Part shown: one piece after another, positions 45,280 through 54,569 of the stretch
Layout of the letters: each line of letters starts with the position of its first letter
Numbering within the stretch: position 1 is the stretch's first letter
Assembly (NCBI RefSeq): GCF_011761635.1
Contig: NZ_JAASRN010000007.1
Coordinates: 1-56,786, forward strand
Length of the DNA stretch: 56,786 nucleotides
Direction: 5' to 3'
Source: Thermonema lapsum
Lineage (GTDB): Bacteria > Bacteroidota > Bacteroidia > Cytophagales > Thermonemataceae
Made by a program: the position numbers and the translations under genes
Notes under the pieces: generated by a model
What the model was told of the DNA's origin: nothing
The model's database searches: none
What the model saw: only the letters and a program-made list of their open reading frames with translations

Positions 45280-46292
45280 CCTTGTGCTTCTATTTTTACC
45301 AGATTGCCACCACGTGTTTGTAAATACGTACCTTCGCCCGGATGGGTTAAGTAGCCTATGGGTACGATGTCGGGATGGTTTTTCACTTTTTCGAAGTCAG
45401 CGGGCGAAAGTGCAAACAGAAGTTCATAGTCTTCGCCGCCGTTCATGGCACAAATAGTGGGCGCTATTTTGAACTCATTTATGGCTACGTCGTAAGTCAT
45501 GCGGTCAATGGGAATACGCTCTTCATAAATCAGAGCACCGGTTCCCGACTGCGTACACAGGTGCAGAATTTCCGAAGCCAAACCGTCTGAAATGTCAATC
45601 ATGGCAGTAGGCACTACATCCCTTTTGCGCAACTCTTCCACTATATCGAGGCGTGCTTCGGGGCGAAGCAGCCTTTCTATCACATAGTCGTAGGGGGTGA
45701 GGTCGGGCTGTTGTTCTGGGTTGGCTAAAAACACCTGTTTTTCGCGCTCCATAATTTGCAAGCCTATATAGGCAGCCCCTAAATCGCCGGTTACACAAAG
45801 CACGTCATGTGTGCGGGCGGTATTCCGATAGGTGATGCGTCGGCTCTCTACTTCACCCTCTATGGCAACATTTATAATCAATCCGCTGCGCGACGAGGTA
45901 GTGTCTCCCCCTATCAAATCCACTCGGTAGCGTTCACATGCTATCTTCATGCCTTCGTACAACTCCTCAATGGCTTCTACCGAAAAACGGTTGCTGAGGG
46001 CTATGCTCACTACCGCCCGTTTGGGGTAGCCGTTCATGGCGACAATGTCCGACACATTCACGGCAATGGCTTTATAGCCTAAGTGCTTCAAAGGGGTGTA
46101 GCTGAGGTCAAAGTGAATGCCTTCTGCCAGCAGGTCGGTAGAAAGCAGACCGTAGCGCTGTTCGTCTATTTTCCATACGGCGGCATCGTCGCCAATGCCT
46201 TTGAGCGTAGTATCGTGGTGGTGAGTTTCATATTTCTTGAGGCGTTCTATCAACCCAAATTCGCCCAGCTCTGCTATTTCTGTTCTTTTCAT
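45255..46292 (-). CDS. thiL: Thiamine-monophosphate kinase
   Basis: Phosphorylates thiamine monophosphate to the active diphosphate; 345 residues from the ATG at 46292. Seen: GEFGLIERL, IGDDAAVW, the LLSTDLLAEGIHFDL block, GGDTTSSRSGL and MIDISDGLASEI, all usual for ThiL. The ATG overlaps the saccharopine-dehydrogenase-like stop in ATGA. The frame is open to 46325, but the shorter start fits the family. Confidence 0.93.
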   Translation of the reverse strand: MKRTEIAELGEFGLIERLKKYETHHHDTTLKGIGDDAAVWKIDEQRYGLLSTDLLAEGIHFDLSYTPLKHLGYKAIAVNVSDIVAMNGYPKRAVVSIALSNRFSVEAIEELYEGMKIACERYRVDLIGGDTTSSRSGLIINVAIEGEVESRRITYRNTARTHDVLCVTGDLGAAYIGLQIMEREKQVFLANPEQQPDLTPYDYVIERLLRPEARLDIVEELRKRDVVPTAMIDISDGLASEILHLCTQSGTGALIYEERIPIDRMTYDVAINEFKIAPTICAMNGGEDYELLFALSPADFEKVKNHPDIVPIGYLTHPGEGTYLQTRGGNLVKIEAQGWNHFKKL

Positions 46293-47638
46293 AAAGCAGC
46301 TGTTTCTTTTTTGTGTGTAAAACAAATTCCATATGCTTGCAGGCGCTGCAATGCCGGTTCATAAAGCTCGGCATGTAAGGGGGCTTGCACGCCACGCAGC
46401 GAAACCTTGCCTTCTATGAGCAACTCGGCGGCTATACCTAAGGGAAGCCCTACGGTCTTTGCCATGGCGGTGATGCCGTTGGCTTCGCCTTCTACAACCA
46501 GCTCACTGATTTCGCGGTGCCGCTTGCCGTCAAGCTCAAACTCTATTTCGTGCTGCATGACTATCATGTCTCGGTCGCCGGGTGCCAGTGCCCATTTCTG
46601 CTCGAGCAGCAGCTGCAGCAAGGCAGCAGGCGTCATCCGCGATGAGGGGGCGTAGACTGGACTGTCTTCGAAGAGCCCCAGCCACTGCAAGCAGTGCATT
46701 TCATGACTCTCTTCTGCAAGGTTTAAATAGTGCAATACCTTTTCTTCCACACTCTTTTGCGGGTCATAGGGCAGAAAAGCATTGATTAGCTTGCGCCAAG
46801 TGAGGTTTTGGGTATCAATCAAAAGGGCATCATTGGTAAGCCCCAATTGCACGAGGCAGTCCCAAGCACTGCAGAAACCACGGCGACGGATGGTGCCCCG
46901 CAGCATGGTCTCCACGTCTTGCAAGCCATACAAGGGCATGTAATGTAAAGAATCGCGGTTGGGGTAAGCTTCAAATTCACCGTAGCCGTCTATATGAATG
47001 GGATAAACCCGCTGGAACAGCCGATGATAAGGCACATACTTGTAATCTCCCTTTTCGCGATACATGGCGGGCGTGCCCTGTCCGGCAAGCACTACGTTGC
47101 GGGGATTCCACGTAAACTTGTAGTGCCACGGGTTATTGTCCGAGGCGGGGGCTATCAATCCACCTGTAGAAGAGCGAAAAGCCGTCAGCTTGCCGCCTTG
47201 CTTGCGAATGTTGTCAATCATCTGCATGGCAGACATGTGGTCAATGCCGGGGTCAAGTCCCATTTCATTGAGTAGCAGCACGCCAGCTTGAGTTGCTGCT
47301 GAATGTAGGGTGTGCATCTCCGGCGAAATGTAAGAAGCCGTGATGAGATGTTTGCGGTACTTCACACACAGCTCAGCGACGTGAAAGTGCATGTGCGGGG
47401 GCAACAAAGATATGATAATATCGAATGAAGCTAAAAAGTGTTCTGGCATTTTGTGAGGGTGCCAGTCTAAGGCTTCGCCTTGCAGTTCGGGATAAGGCGA
47501 GAGCTGTTTGTCCAGAATATCTTTGGAAACATCGCTGACAGTTACCCGCCAGTGTTGTGTGCGTACCTTTTCTGCCAAAAAACGAATGAGTGCAGAAGCT
47601 GAGCGCCCTGCGCCTATCAACAATACTTTGTTATTCAT
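46289..47638 (-). CDS. Saccharopine dehydrogenase-like protein
   Basis: A 449-residue oxidoreductase with an N-terminal Rossmann fold (MNNKVLLIGAGRSA) and the C-terminal saccharopine-dehydrogenase domain, including LLNEMGLDPGIDHMSAMQ and the long strand-rich region around FRSSTGGLIAPASDNNPW. Probably acts in lysine or related amino-acid metabolism; substrate is unproven. The frame is open to 47812, but that region overlaps the divergent sensor gene and is not family-like. First gene of the coupled unit with thiL, an unknown and asnB. Confidence 0.88.
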   Translation of the reverse strand: MNNKVLLIGAGRSASALIRFLAEKVRTQHWRVTVSDVSKDILDKQLSPYPELQGEALDWHPHKMPEHFLASFDIIISLLPPHMHFHVAELCVKYRKHLITASYISPEMHTLHSAATQAGVLLLNEMGLDPGIDHMSAMQMIDNIRKQGGKLTAFRSSTGGLIAPASDNNPWHYKFTWNPRNVVLAGQGTPAMYREKGDYKYVPYHRLFQRVYPIHIDGYGEFEAYPNRDSLHYMPLYGLQDVETMLRGTIRRRGFCSAWDCLVQLGLTNDALLIDTQNLTWRKLINAFLPYDPQKSVEEKVLHYLNLAEESHEMHCLQWLGLFEDSPVYAPSSRMTPAALLQLLLEQKWALAPGDRDMIVMQHEIEFELDGKRHREISELVVEGEANGITAMAKTVGLPLGIAAELLIEGKVSLRGVQAPLHAELYEPALQRLQAYGICFTHKKETAAL

Positions 47639-47750
47639 TCCTTTATGCGATTTCAACAAATTGCCGTATATTCGTAAAAAAGACTCTTGAACAAAAGTAC
47701 TACATTTCAATGAGCCAAGTGGCTGATATGCCCAAAAATTACTTTTGAAT

Positions 47751-50700
47751 ATGAAAAAAGCATACAAACGACAGCAGCTATATACCGTTTTTATAGTGGT
47801 GCTGCTTGCCATCTTGCTTTCGGTGTTGTCAACCGCTGCTTGGTTGTACGTGCGCTTTGACGGCTACCGGCAGGCGCAGCAACTGTTAGAAGTAGGACAA
47901 CAGGCAAGCATGGACCTGCAACAGCTGTTCATAGAAGCGCAACAGGTGGCTGCCGGCAATGAGAACCGCCGCCGCAGCCTGCAAGAACAACTCACTTCTT
48001 ACGCTGTATTGCTGAATGCTTTGGACAGAGGTGGTGAATTGGAAGCAGGTGGGCAGACCATCAAGCTTACCTCCGCAGTATCCCAAGAGGCGCGTCCGTT
48101 GCTTCGCAAGATGCAAGAGAAGTGGAAGTCCTATCGTTTGTATGCCGACACACTGGCTTCTCAGCCTTTATATCTGATTGAGAGAGAAGAAGCCCCCGAA
48201 GCTTTAAGCCTCGATATAGACCTTGAGCAAGCGCTGCAAGTACAAGGTGGCGAAACCAAGCGCTTGAATCCTGCCATCACGCGTGCCATGAACTATCTGG
48301 CGTCAGAGACCTTCGTTTTGTTGGCTTTGAATGCCAAGTTAAATCAGCAGCTCCAACTCGAGCTGGTAGAGGCACAAGGGTCTTTCTATTGGAGCATTGC
48401 GGTTTTTGTGCTTATTAACATGCTGGTTCTGTTGATGGTTGCCCTTTTGGTGCGCAACCGTTTGCTGCATCCACTGCGTAGCCTTTTGCACAAAGCCAAA
48501 TCCATTGAAAGAGGGGATATTTCCGGGCAGATGCCGCCTGTGGATGAAAACAATGAACTTAGCGAGATAGCCCACGCCATCGAACGAATGGAGCGTAACA
48601 TACTGGGCACCTCTTCTCTTATAAAGGAATTGGGGCGGAGCCAAGGTGCTAATCAAGTACCTTACAAGCAGCAAATAGACATGCCTGTACTGGCAGAAGC
48701 TATACAGAGCGTGCAGATGCGTTTTACGGAAGTACAGGAAGAAGAAGAGCATCGTGCTTGGGCTTCTCAAGGTTTGTCTGTGTTTGTGGATGTTCTGCGC
48801 GAATATGGCAACCAAGACATCCAAACCCTGAGCTATGCGCTCATCTCACGCTTAGTAGAATACGTGGGGGCTGCCCAAGGGGCTTTGTATGTAATGGAGG
48901 AAGATGAAAACAGGCGTACTGGCGAAAAAAGCATCTATGCCGAATTAAAAGCTTGTTATGCTTATGGGCGTCAAAAGTTTCTGAAAAACCGTGTGTATCC
49001 TCGAGAAGGAGTCCTTGGACAGGCTTTGGTAGATGGAGAAACAATCTACATCACCGATGTACCCGAAGGCTATACCGACATTCAATCGGGCTTGGGAGGG
49101 GCAGAGCCCCGCGCCATTTTGATTGTGCCACTCAAACTCAATGAATTGCTGGTAGGCGTGCTCGAACTAGCTTCTTTTCATGAGTTTGAGCCTTACAAAA
49201 TAGAGTTTATCGAGCGCATCGCTACCAACATAGCCTCTACCATCAACAATGTGAAAGCCAATGAGCGTACACGCCTACTATTAAAGCGTCAGGAAGATGT
49301 GGTGAATGCGCTGCGTCAGCAGGAGGAAATGCTTACCCAAAACATGGAAGAGCTGCAGGCTACTCAAGAAGAAATGGAGCGCAATCAAGCAGCCCTTTCG
49401 GCGCAGTCGTTTGCTATAGGCAGTTCTTTGCTCAACATCGAATACGACCTTTACGGAAGTGTTTTGAATGCCAATGCTTTGGCTTGCGAAGTGCTGCGCT
49501 ATTCTCTTACGGAGTTGAAAGGAAAGAACCACCGGCAGTTGGTGGATACTGAAACAGCCTACAGCCCCGAGTATGACGCCTTTTGGCAGGCGTTGCGTGA
49601 AGGTGAGCCAAAAAAAGGAGAGTTTAAGCACATAGGCAAAGAAGGAAAGGAAGTGTGGTTGCAGGCGAGCTTTGTGCCTGTGCCTGACCACCGCGGCAAA
49701 GTGGATAAAATCCTGTTTCTCGGCTTCGACATCACCGAAGAGAAGCATAAAATTCTGGACTATGAAGCGCAGCTTCAAGCCATTTACCGCACTACAGCAG
49801 TTATAACTTTTGACCTGCAGGCAAATATATTGGAGGTAAACGATTTGGCATTGCGTTCCTTGGGCTACAAAAAAAGCGACCTTGTGGGCAAGCACATTAG
49901 TTGGTTGAAAAACCGCACCATAGCCGAAGATGAGGATAGCAAGCTGTTATGGCGAAAGCTCAAAGGAGGAATAGCTGAATATGGTGAGTATTGCTTCTAT
50001 GACCACGAAGGCAAAGAATGCTGGTTTGAGGGGAGCTTCAACCCAGTGCTTGACCCCAATGGTAGCACCATTAAAGTAGTGTTTTTCGGCACCGATATTA
50101 CCGGGCGCAAAGAAGCCGAGCGGCAAATGCAAGAAGCAAAACGCCGTGCCTACATTCAGCATGAAAACCTCTTGGCGCTTATCAACAACACCGAAGACCG
50201 TATCTTCTCCATCGATAAAAACTTTTTTGTAACCATCATCAATGAAAACGCCCGCCGCATGTTCCGCCAAATTGGGCGTGATGTGCGCGAAGGCACCAAT
50301 ATATTGGATACTTTACCTCGAGATAGGTATGAACTGTTGAAAGAACCCTACCAAAAAGCTTTGGAGGGGGAAACCATACGCGCAGAGGAGAGTTACATAG
50401 GCGCCGATGGGCGAGAAATTTATCTGTTGGTGAGTTATACACCCATACGCGATGACGAAGACAAAACCATAGGAGTAACTGTTTTTGCCAAAGACATCAC
50501 AGACCTGAAGCATCAAGAGGAGGAGCTACTGCAAGCCAAACGCAAGATGGAGGAAAGAGAACAAGAGGTAGAAGCCATTCTTAACTCGCTTGATTTCTAC
50601 ATATTCACTTTCGACACACGCATGAATCTTACTTTCTTTAACAAAGCCATCGCCGATGAAGTGCTAAAACGCCGCAATATCCACATTCGTGCCGGTGAAT

Positions 50701-50903
50701 CTGCCGTAAAGAAAATCCATGATTTCGAAGAAGCCGACTATTGGCAGTCGCTTTATGAAAGAGGTTTAAAAGGAGAAGTCATAGTAACTAAACGCGAAAT
50801 AGAAAAAGGCGGTAAAAAAGTGGTGCAAGAAATTCGTATAGAGCCACTGCGCAACCGATTCGGCAAAGTGTACCGCTGTGTGGTCATCATTCAGGAACAT
50901 TAA
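47751..50903 (+). CDS. Membrane sensor with HAMP, GAF and four PAS domains, no output domain
   Basis: A 1050-residue protein. TM1 at about 10-31, an extracytoplasmic sensing region to about 205, TM2 at about 210-232, HAMP (about 233-285), GAF (about 345-500, with GALYVMEED and VPLKLNELLVGVLEL), coiled coil (about 505-545), then PAS domains near 548, 672, 800 and 940, several in S-box form (NEND, FGTDITGRKEAE, FAKDITDLKHQEE). It ends in a PAS with EIRIEPLRNRFGKVYRCVVII; no kinase, GGDEF, EAL, phosphatase or methyl-accepting domain follows. First gene of a string with cdd, queA and others, 6 bases before cdd. The ATG at 47751 follows a TTG at 47745. Confidence 0.88.
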   Translation: MKKAYKRQQLYTVFIVVLLAILLSVLSTAAWLYVRFDGYRQAQQLLEVGQQASMDLQQLFIEAQQVAAGNENRRRSLQEQLTSYAVLLNALDRGGELEAGGQTIKLTSAVSQEARPLLRKMQEKWKSYRLYADTLASQPLYLIEREEAPEALSLDIDLEQALQVQGGETKRLNPAITRAMNYLASETFVLLALNAKLNQQLQLELVEAQGSFYWSIAVFVLINMLVLLMVALLVRNRLLHPLRSLLHKAKSIERGDISGQMPPVDENNELSEIAHAIERMERNILGTSSLIKELGRSQGANQVPYKQQIDMPVLAEAIQSVQMRFTEVQEEEEHRAWASQGLSVFVDVLREYGNQDIQTLSYALISRLVEYVGAAQGALYVMEEDENRRTGEKSIYAELKACYAYGRQKFLKNRVYPREGVLGQALVDGETIYITDVPEGYTDIQSGLGGAEPRAILIVPLKLNELLVGVLELASFHEFEPYKIEFIERIATNIASTINNVKANERTRLLLKRQEDVVNALRQQEEMLTQNMEELQATQEEMERNQAALSAQSFAIGSSLLNIEYDLYGSVLNANALACEVLRYSLTELKGKNHRQLVDTETAYSPEYDAFWQALREGEPKKGEFKHIGKEGKEVWLQASFVPVPDHRGKVDKILFLGFDITEEKHKILDYEAQLQAIYRTTAVITFDLQANILEVNDLALRSLGYKKSDLVGKHISWLKNRTIAEDEDSKLLWRKLKGGIAEYGEYCFYDHEGKECWFEGSFNPVLDPNGSTIKVVFFGTDITGRKEAERQMQEAKRRAYIQHENLLALINNTEDRIFSIDKNFFVTIINENARRMFRQIGRDVREGTNILDTLPRDRYELLKEPYQKALEGETIRAEESYIGADGREIYLLVSYTPIRDDEDKTIGVTVFAKDITDLKHQEEELLQAKRKMEEREQEVEAILNSLDFYIFTFDTRMNLTFFNKAIADEVLKRRNIHIRAGESAVKKIHDFEEADYWQSLYERGLKGEVIVTKREIEKGGKKVVQEIRIEPLRNRFGKVYRCVVIIQEH

Positions 50904-50909
50904 GATTAT

Positions 50910-51410
50910 ATGAAGAAAGAGCTGAAAATTTTATTTGATGCCACCCTCTATGAGGACTGGAGCGACCTGCCGGAAGACTACCAGCGCCTCATGTCAGAAG
51001 CACGCAACGCTACTTATGAAGCCTATGCACCTTATTCGCATTTTCACGTAGGAGCTGCCATTCTGCTTGCCGACGGCAGCATACTCAGCGCCAACAACCA
51101 AGAGAACAGTTCTTACCCTTGTGGAGCGTGTGCAGAGCAGAGTTTGCTGTATTATTATGGGGCATCTGCCCGGCGTTCGCCTATTGTAGCTATGGCAATC
51201 ACCGCGCGCCGTGCCGAAAAAAAAGACTTTCTCAAAATAGCCCCCTGTGGTAAATGCCGGCAGGTAATGCTCGAAACTTACCATCGCCAAAAACAAGCAT
51301 ACACTATCTTGCTGGAATATGGCGGAGGACAGTTTTTGAGTCTTCCCTCCATCGAAGTACTTTTGCCCTGCGACTTTAACCCCGATATACTGCAGGAAAT
51401 CAAACCATAG
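50910..51410 (+). CDS. cdd: Cytidine deaminase
   Basis: Deaminates cytidine and deoxycytidine to uridine forms; 166 residues. Seen: the AYAPYSHFHVGAAI block, the zinc motif CAE (Cys74, Glu76) after SSYPCGA, and PCGKC (Cys113, Cys116). Pyrimidine salvage, as for tdk. It follows the sensor by 6 bases and precedes queA by 3. Confidence 0.93.
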   Translation: MKKELKILFDATLYEDWSDLPEDYQRLMSEARNATYEAYAPYSHFHVGAAILLADGSILSANNQENSSYPCGACAEQSLLYYYGASARRSPIVAMAITARRAEKKDFLKIAPCGKCRQVMLETYHRQKQAYTILLEYGGGQFLSLPSIEVLLPCDFNPDILQEIKP

Positions 51411-51413
51411 CCT

Positions 51414-52655
51414 ATGAGTACTTTTCCTACAATGCCTGTCATCAATTTGCAAGACTACGATTATGAGTTGCCTGAGGAGCGCATAGCGCAAAGCCCAGTA
51501 ACCCCTCGAGACCATGCCCGCTTGCTTTATTACCGTGCTGGCAACATTCAACACCATTACTTTTACGAATTGCCCACTCTGTTGAATGCCGGCGATGAGC
51601 TGGTATTTAACAATACCAAAGTGATTCCAGCAAGGCTCTTCTTCCAAAAACCAATGGGGGCAGTTATTGAAGTGTTGTTGCTACACCCGGTATCACCTGC
51701 CAAGTTGGTACCCCTCAATATGGCTACACAAGAGACCTGCAGCTGGCAATGTATTATAGGAAACAAAAAACGCTGGAAAGGCTTTCTGAGCCGCCACTTT
51801 CAAATCGATGGGAAGCAAGGCACTATCTTCGCCGACCTCGAAGACCCCGAAAATAATATTGTGCGCTTTCATTGGACGCCCAACTCTTTTTCCTTTGGTG
51901 AAATAGTGCAGGCAATAGGAAAGCTACCCTTGCCGCCTTATATCAAACGAGAATACAATCATATAGACAAAGAGCGCTATCAGACAGTATATGCTCGCAG
52001 TGAAGGGGCAGTAGCTGCGCCCACAGCTGGCTTGCACTTTACCGAAACCACCTTGCACGAGTTGTCAAAAAAAGGAGTGGGCTATAATGAACTGACCCTG
52101 CACGTGGGGGCTGGTACTTTTCAGCCGGTCAAAGAAACCGAAGATGTTCTTAAGCACCCCATGCACGAAGAACAAATGGTGGTATCGCAAGATACCATCG
52201 AGCGTTTCTTGCAAGCCAAAGGGCGCATTATTCCGGTAGGAACTACCTCTATGCGTAGCCTTGAAACCCTCTACTGGCTGGGGGTGTGGTGCCATGAAGA
52301 AAAAGAACCCCCTTCGTTGCATGACTTCTACTTAGATAAGCTCTTTGCTTACCGCCACGCACAAACAACCCTCTCTGCCCGGCAGGCATTAGAAGTGCTG
52401 CTCGATACCATGCAAAAGCAAGGAATACGGCAGCTGGTCGGCGATACACAAATTTATATTGTGCCGGGATATCGCTTCCGTATATGTCAAGGATTGATTA
52501 CCAACTTCCATATGCCAAAAACAACCCTTATTTTGTTGGTGGCGGCTTTTATTGGTGATGATTGGCGCCGGGTATATGAGGCGGCTTTGAAAAAAAATTA
52601 TCGCTTTTTAAGTTATGGCGATTCTTCTTTGTTGATGCCGGAGTCTTTTCAATAG
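51414..52655 (+). CDS. queA: S-adenosylmethionine:tRNA ribosyltransferase-isomerase
   Basis: Adds the ribosyl part of SAM to 7-aminomethyl-7-deazaguanine in tRNA during queuosine synthesis; 413 residues. Seen: DYELPEERIAQSPVTPRDHARLL in shortened form at the start, FNNTKVIPARLF, APTAGLHFT, LTLHVGAGTFQPV, VGTTSMRSLE, and the C-terminal LITNFHMPKTTLILLVAAF. It lies between cdd and an unknown membrane protein in a tight string. Confidence 0.93.
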   Translation: MSTFPTMPVINLQDYDYELPEERIAQSPVTPRDHARLLYYRAGNIQHHYFYELPTLLNAGDELVFNNTKVIPARLFFQKPMGAVIEVLLLHPVSPAKLVPLNMATQETCSWQCIIGNKKRWKGFLSRHFQIDGKQGTIFADLEDPENNIVRFHWTPNSFSFGEIVQAIGKLPLPPYIKREYNHIDKERYQTVYARSEGAVAAPTAGLHFTETTLHELSKKGVGYNELTLHVGAGTFQPVKETEDVLKHPMHEEQMVVSQDTIERFLQAKGRIIPVGTTSMRSLETLYWLGVWCHEEKEPPSLHDFYLDKLFAYRHAQTTLSARQALEVLLDTMQKQGIRQLVGDTQIYIVPGYRFRICQGLITNFHMPKTTLILLVAAFIGDDWRRVYEAALKKNYRFLSYGDSSLLMPESFQ

Positions 52656-52670
52656 TTTAACACAAGACCG

Positions 52671-53375
52671 ATGGGTGAAAATCTATTTATCAAAGGATTA
52701 AAACAAGGGGTAAAGACGACTGCTTTCGTTTCGAAAATAGTCTTGATTATCGGCTGGCGCGCTGCAGCACTTGCCCTGCTGGGGCTGGTTATTAACTTCT
52801 CGCTTTATGTTTTTAGTGACACAGCTCTTGTATATCTCACAAGCAGCGCACATGTGAGTTTCTTGTGGCGCTTGCTGGGCTACCTGTTTATTCTTTTGTT
52901 CTTTTTTCTGTTCCCCATATTTTACCTGTGGGTCTCTTGGGCGTGGGGCATTGCCTATGCTGTTCACTATATCCTTACCAAAAGCATCGAAGGTTTTGTG
53001 GATTACTTTGTGGAAAAATTTTTGGATTTTGTATTTAAACACAAAGCCATCAAAGAGAAAATAGAGCACGGGCTCACTCGCAGCCTCTTGTTTGAAACGC
53101 TGCCCAATTACTTAGAAAAACTTCCCAATTTGCCGTGGCTTTTGCGCCCGGTAGTGCATTTGCTGATTAAAAAGTTGAACTTGCAAGATGTATTTACTTT
53201 GGCAGTGCAGAAAAATGAAGACCAGATAAATAAAGAAGGGATTGCCCAAAAACTGAGCGAGCAAATAAAAGGCAAGTTGCCCGAAGTGATTAAAACTCCG
53301 TCCCTCGTGCCTTTCTTCTTTGTTTTAGGGGGCAACCTGTTGCTTTTCGTGACTATTCAACTGATGGTTCTGTAA
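52671..53375 (+). CDS. Membrane protein of unknown function
   Basis: A 234-residue protein with two clear N-terminal helices (about 22-46 and 65-100), a long amphipathic middle, and a third helix at the end (FFFVLGGNLLLFVTIQL). The middle contains FVDYFVEKFLDFVF and KIEHGLTRSLLFETLP, helical in look. No family recognised. It sits 15 bases after queA and 4 before the YhhN-family gene, so it shares their mRNA. Confidence 0.75.
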   Translation: MGENLFIKGLKQGVKTTAFVSKIVLIIGWRAAALALLGLVINFSLYVFSDTALVYLTSSAHVSFLWRLLGYLFILLFFFLFPIFYLWVSWAWGIAYAVHYILTKSIEGFVDYFVEKFLDFVFKHKAIKEKIEHGLTRSLLFETLPNYLEKLPNLPWLLRPVVHLLIKKLNLQDVFTLAVQKNEDQINKEGIAQKLSEQIKGKLPEVIKTPSLVPFFFVLGGNLLLFVTIQLMVL

Positions 53376-53379
53376 TTCC

Positions 53380-54090
53380 ATGAAATACGATAAATTGAAC
53401 CGCTATATTCTGATTGGCTATGCTTTGACAGGTAGCCTTCATATCCTTCTCAATGAATATGAGAACGTGCACCACCTCACTAAGCCGCTGCTGATGCCTT
53501 TGTTGCTCTTATATGCAGTCATGGCTTTGCGCGCATCAGGCACGACGCCACCACTTGCGTTGGTAGTAGCCTTGCTTGCTTCTTTCCTTGGCGACAGCTT
53601 TTTGATGTACGAGACACAGCACCCCGCGTATTTTATGGCGGGGCTTGGTAGCTTTTTGTTGGCGCACCTTGCCTATATTTTCCTTTTCATAAAAACCTCA
53701 GAACCTGTGCCCCTTGGGATGCGTATAAAAAAACAGTTGGCAATACTGGGAGGATTACTTGTTTATGCAGTGGGCTTATTGTTTGTGCTTTTGCCCAAAG
53801 TCGGAGCGCTGAAACTACCACTTATAGTTTATGCTGCTGTCTTGTCTGTGATGTCCATGACCGCTTTCCTGCGTGTAGGGGAGCGTTTTACCGCTCACGG
53901 TTTCTTGGTAGCTTTTGGCAGTCTGTTATTTGTAATATCGGATTCTTTATTGGCTGTAAATAAGTTCCTCACACCGCTACCCTATGCGCACGTTTGGATT
54001 ATGGGCACCTACTTAACTGCTCAATATTGGATAGTAAGGGGAGTTGTGCTGCATGAACAAGAAAAAAGTATGCTAAAAAATGCGAAATAA
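53380..54090 (+). CDS. YhhN-family membrane protein (lysoplasmalogenase-like)
   Basis: A 236-residue membrane protein with seven or eight helices. The motifs KPLLMPLLLLYAV near the first helices and LASFLGDSFLM then GLGSFLLAHLAYIF are those of the YhhN/TMEM86 family, some of which hydrolyse lysoplasmalogen. Activity here is unproven; plasmalogens are not universal in Bacteroidota. Last gene of the sensor-cdd-queA string. Confidence 0.82.
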   Translation: MKYDKLNRYILIGYALTGSLHILLNEYENVHHLTKPLLMPLLLLYAVMALRASGTTPPLALVVALLASFLGDSFLMYETQHPAYFMAGLGSFLLAHLAYIFLFIKTSEPVPLGMRIKKQLAILGGLLVYAVGLLFVLLPKVGALKLPLIVYAAVLSVMSMTAFLRVGERFTAHGFLVAFGSLLFVISDSLLAVNKFLTPLPYAHVWIMGTYLTAQYWIVRGVVLHEQEKSMLKNAK

Positions 54091-54155
54091 GTCCCGTTGG
54101 CTTGTGTTTAGCAAGATTTTTGCGTAAATTATTTTTGAAAAAGTAGGGCATAACA

Positions 54156-54569
54156 GTGAAGGTCGTTTTCTCCATATGCACCATCGCAGGCGTTTTGCTT
54201 TCGTTCAGCTTGCATGCGCAAAAGCGTAAAAGTGCAAGCATGAATGCCCATATTGTATTGAGAGCCGCGGAGGTGATGCCCGAGCCCATCGGAGGCTACG
54301 AAGCTTTCGACCGCTACCTTCAGGAAAATATCCGTTACCCCCTAGAAGCTCTTGAAAACAAGATAGAAGGTTATGTGTTTGTACGCTTTGTGGTAAGAGA
54401 AGATGGCTACCTCGTTGAGCCTGAAATTACCAAAGGACTTGGCTACGGTTGCGATGAAGAAGTGTTACGGGTAATAAAAAATGCCCCCCCTTGGAAGCCG
54501 GGTAGGGAGGGCACGCAGATTTTTCCGGTAGAGATGACTATTGCGGTTGTTTTCCGCTTGCCTCGATGA
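54156..54569 (+). CDS. Secreted TonB C-terminal-domain protein
   Basis: A 137-residue protein from a GTG start. A signal-like N-terminus (MKVVFSICTIAGVLLSFSLHAQ) is followed directly by a TonB C-terminal domain with GGYEAFDRYLQENIRYP, EGYVFVRFVVREDG and NAPPWKPGREG. The proline-rich spacer of a classic TonB is absent and no lasting membrane anchor is seen, so it may be a free periplasmic adaptor. Its 3' end overlaps the convergent glycosyltransferase gene by 32 bases. Confidence 0.8.
   Translation: MKVVFSICTIAGVLLSFSLHAQKRKSASMNAHIVLRAAEVMPEPIGGYEAFDRYLQENIRYPLEALENKIEGYVFVRFVVREDGYLVEPEITKGLGYGCDEEVLRVIKNAPPWKPGREGTQIFPVEMTIAVVFRLPR

Noticed and set aside
47740-47747. TACTTTTG as promoter of the large sensor gene
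   Set aside because: It lies only 3 bases before the ATG, so transcription would begin inside the gene, and no -33 element is at the right distance.
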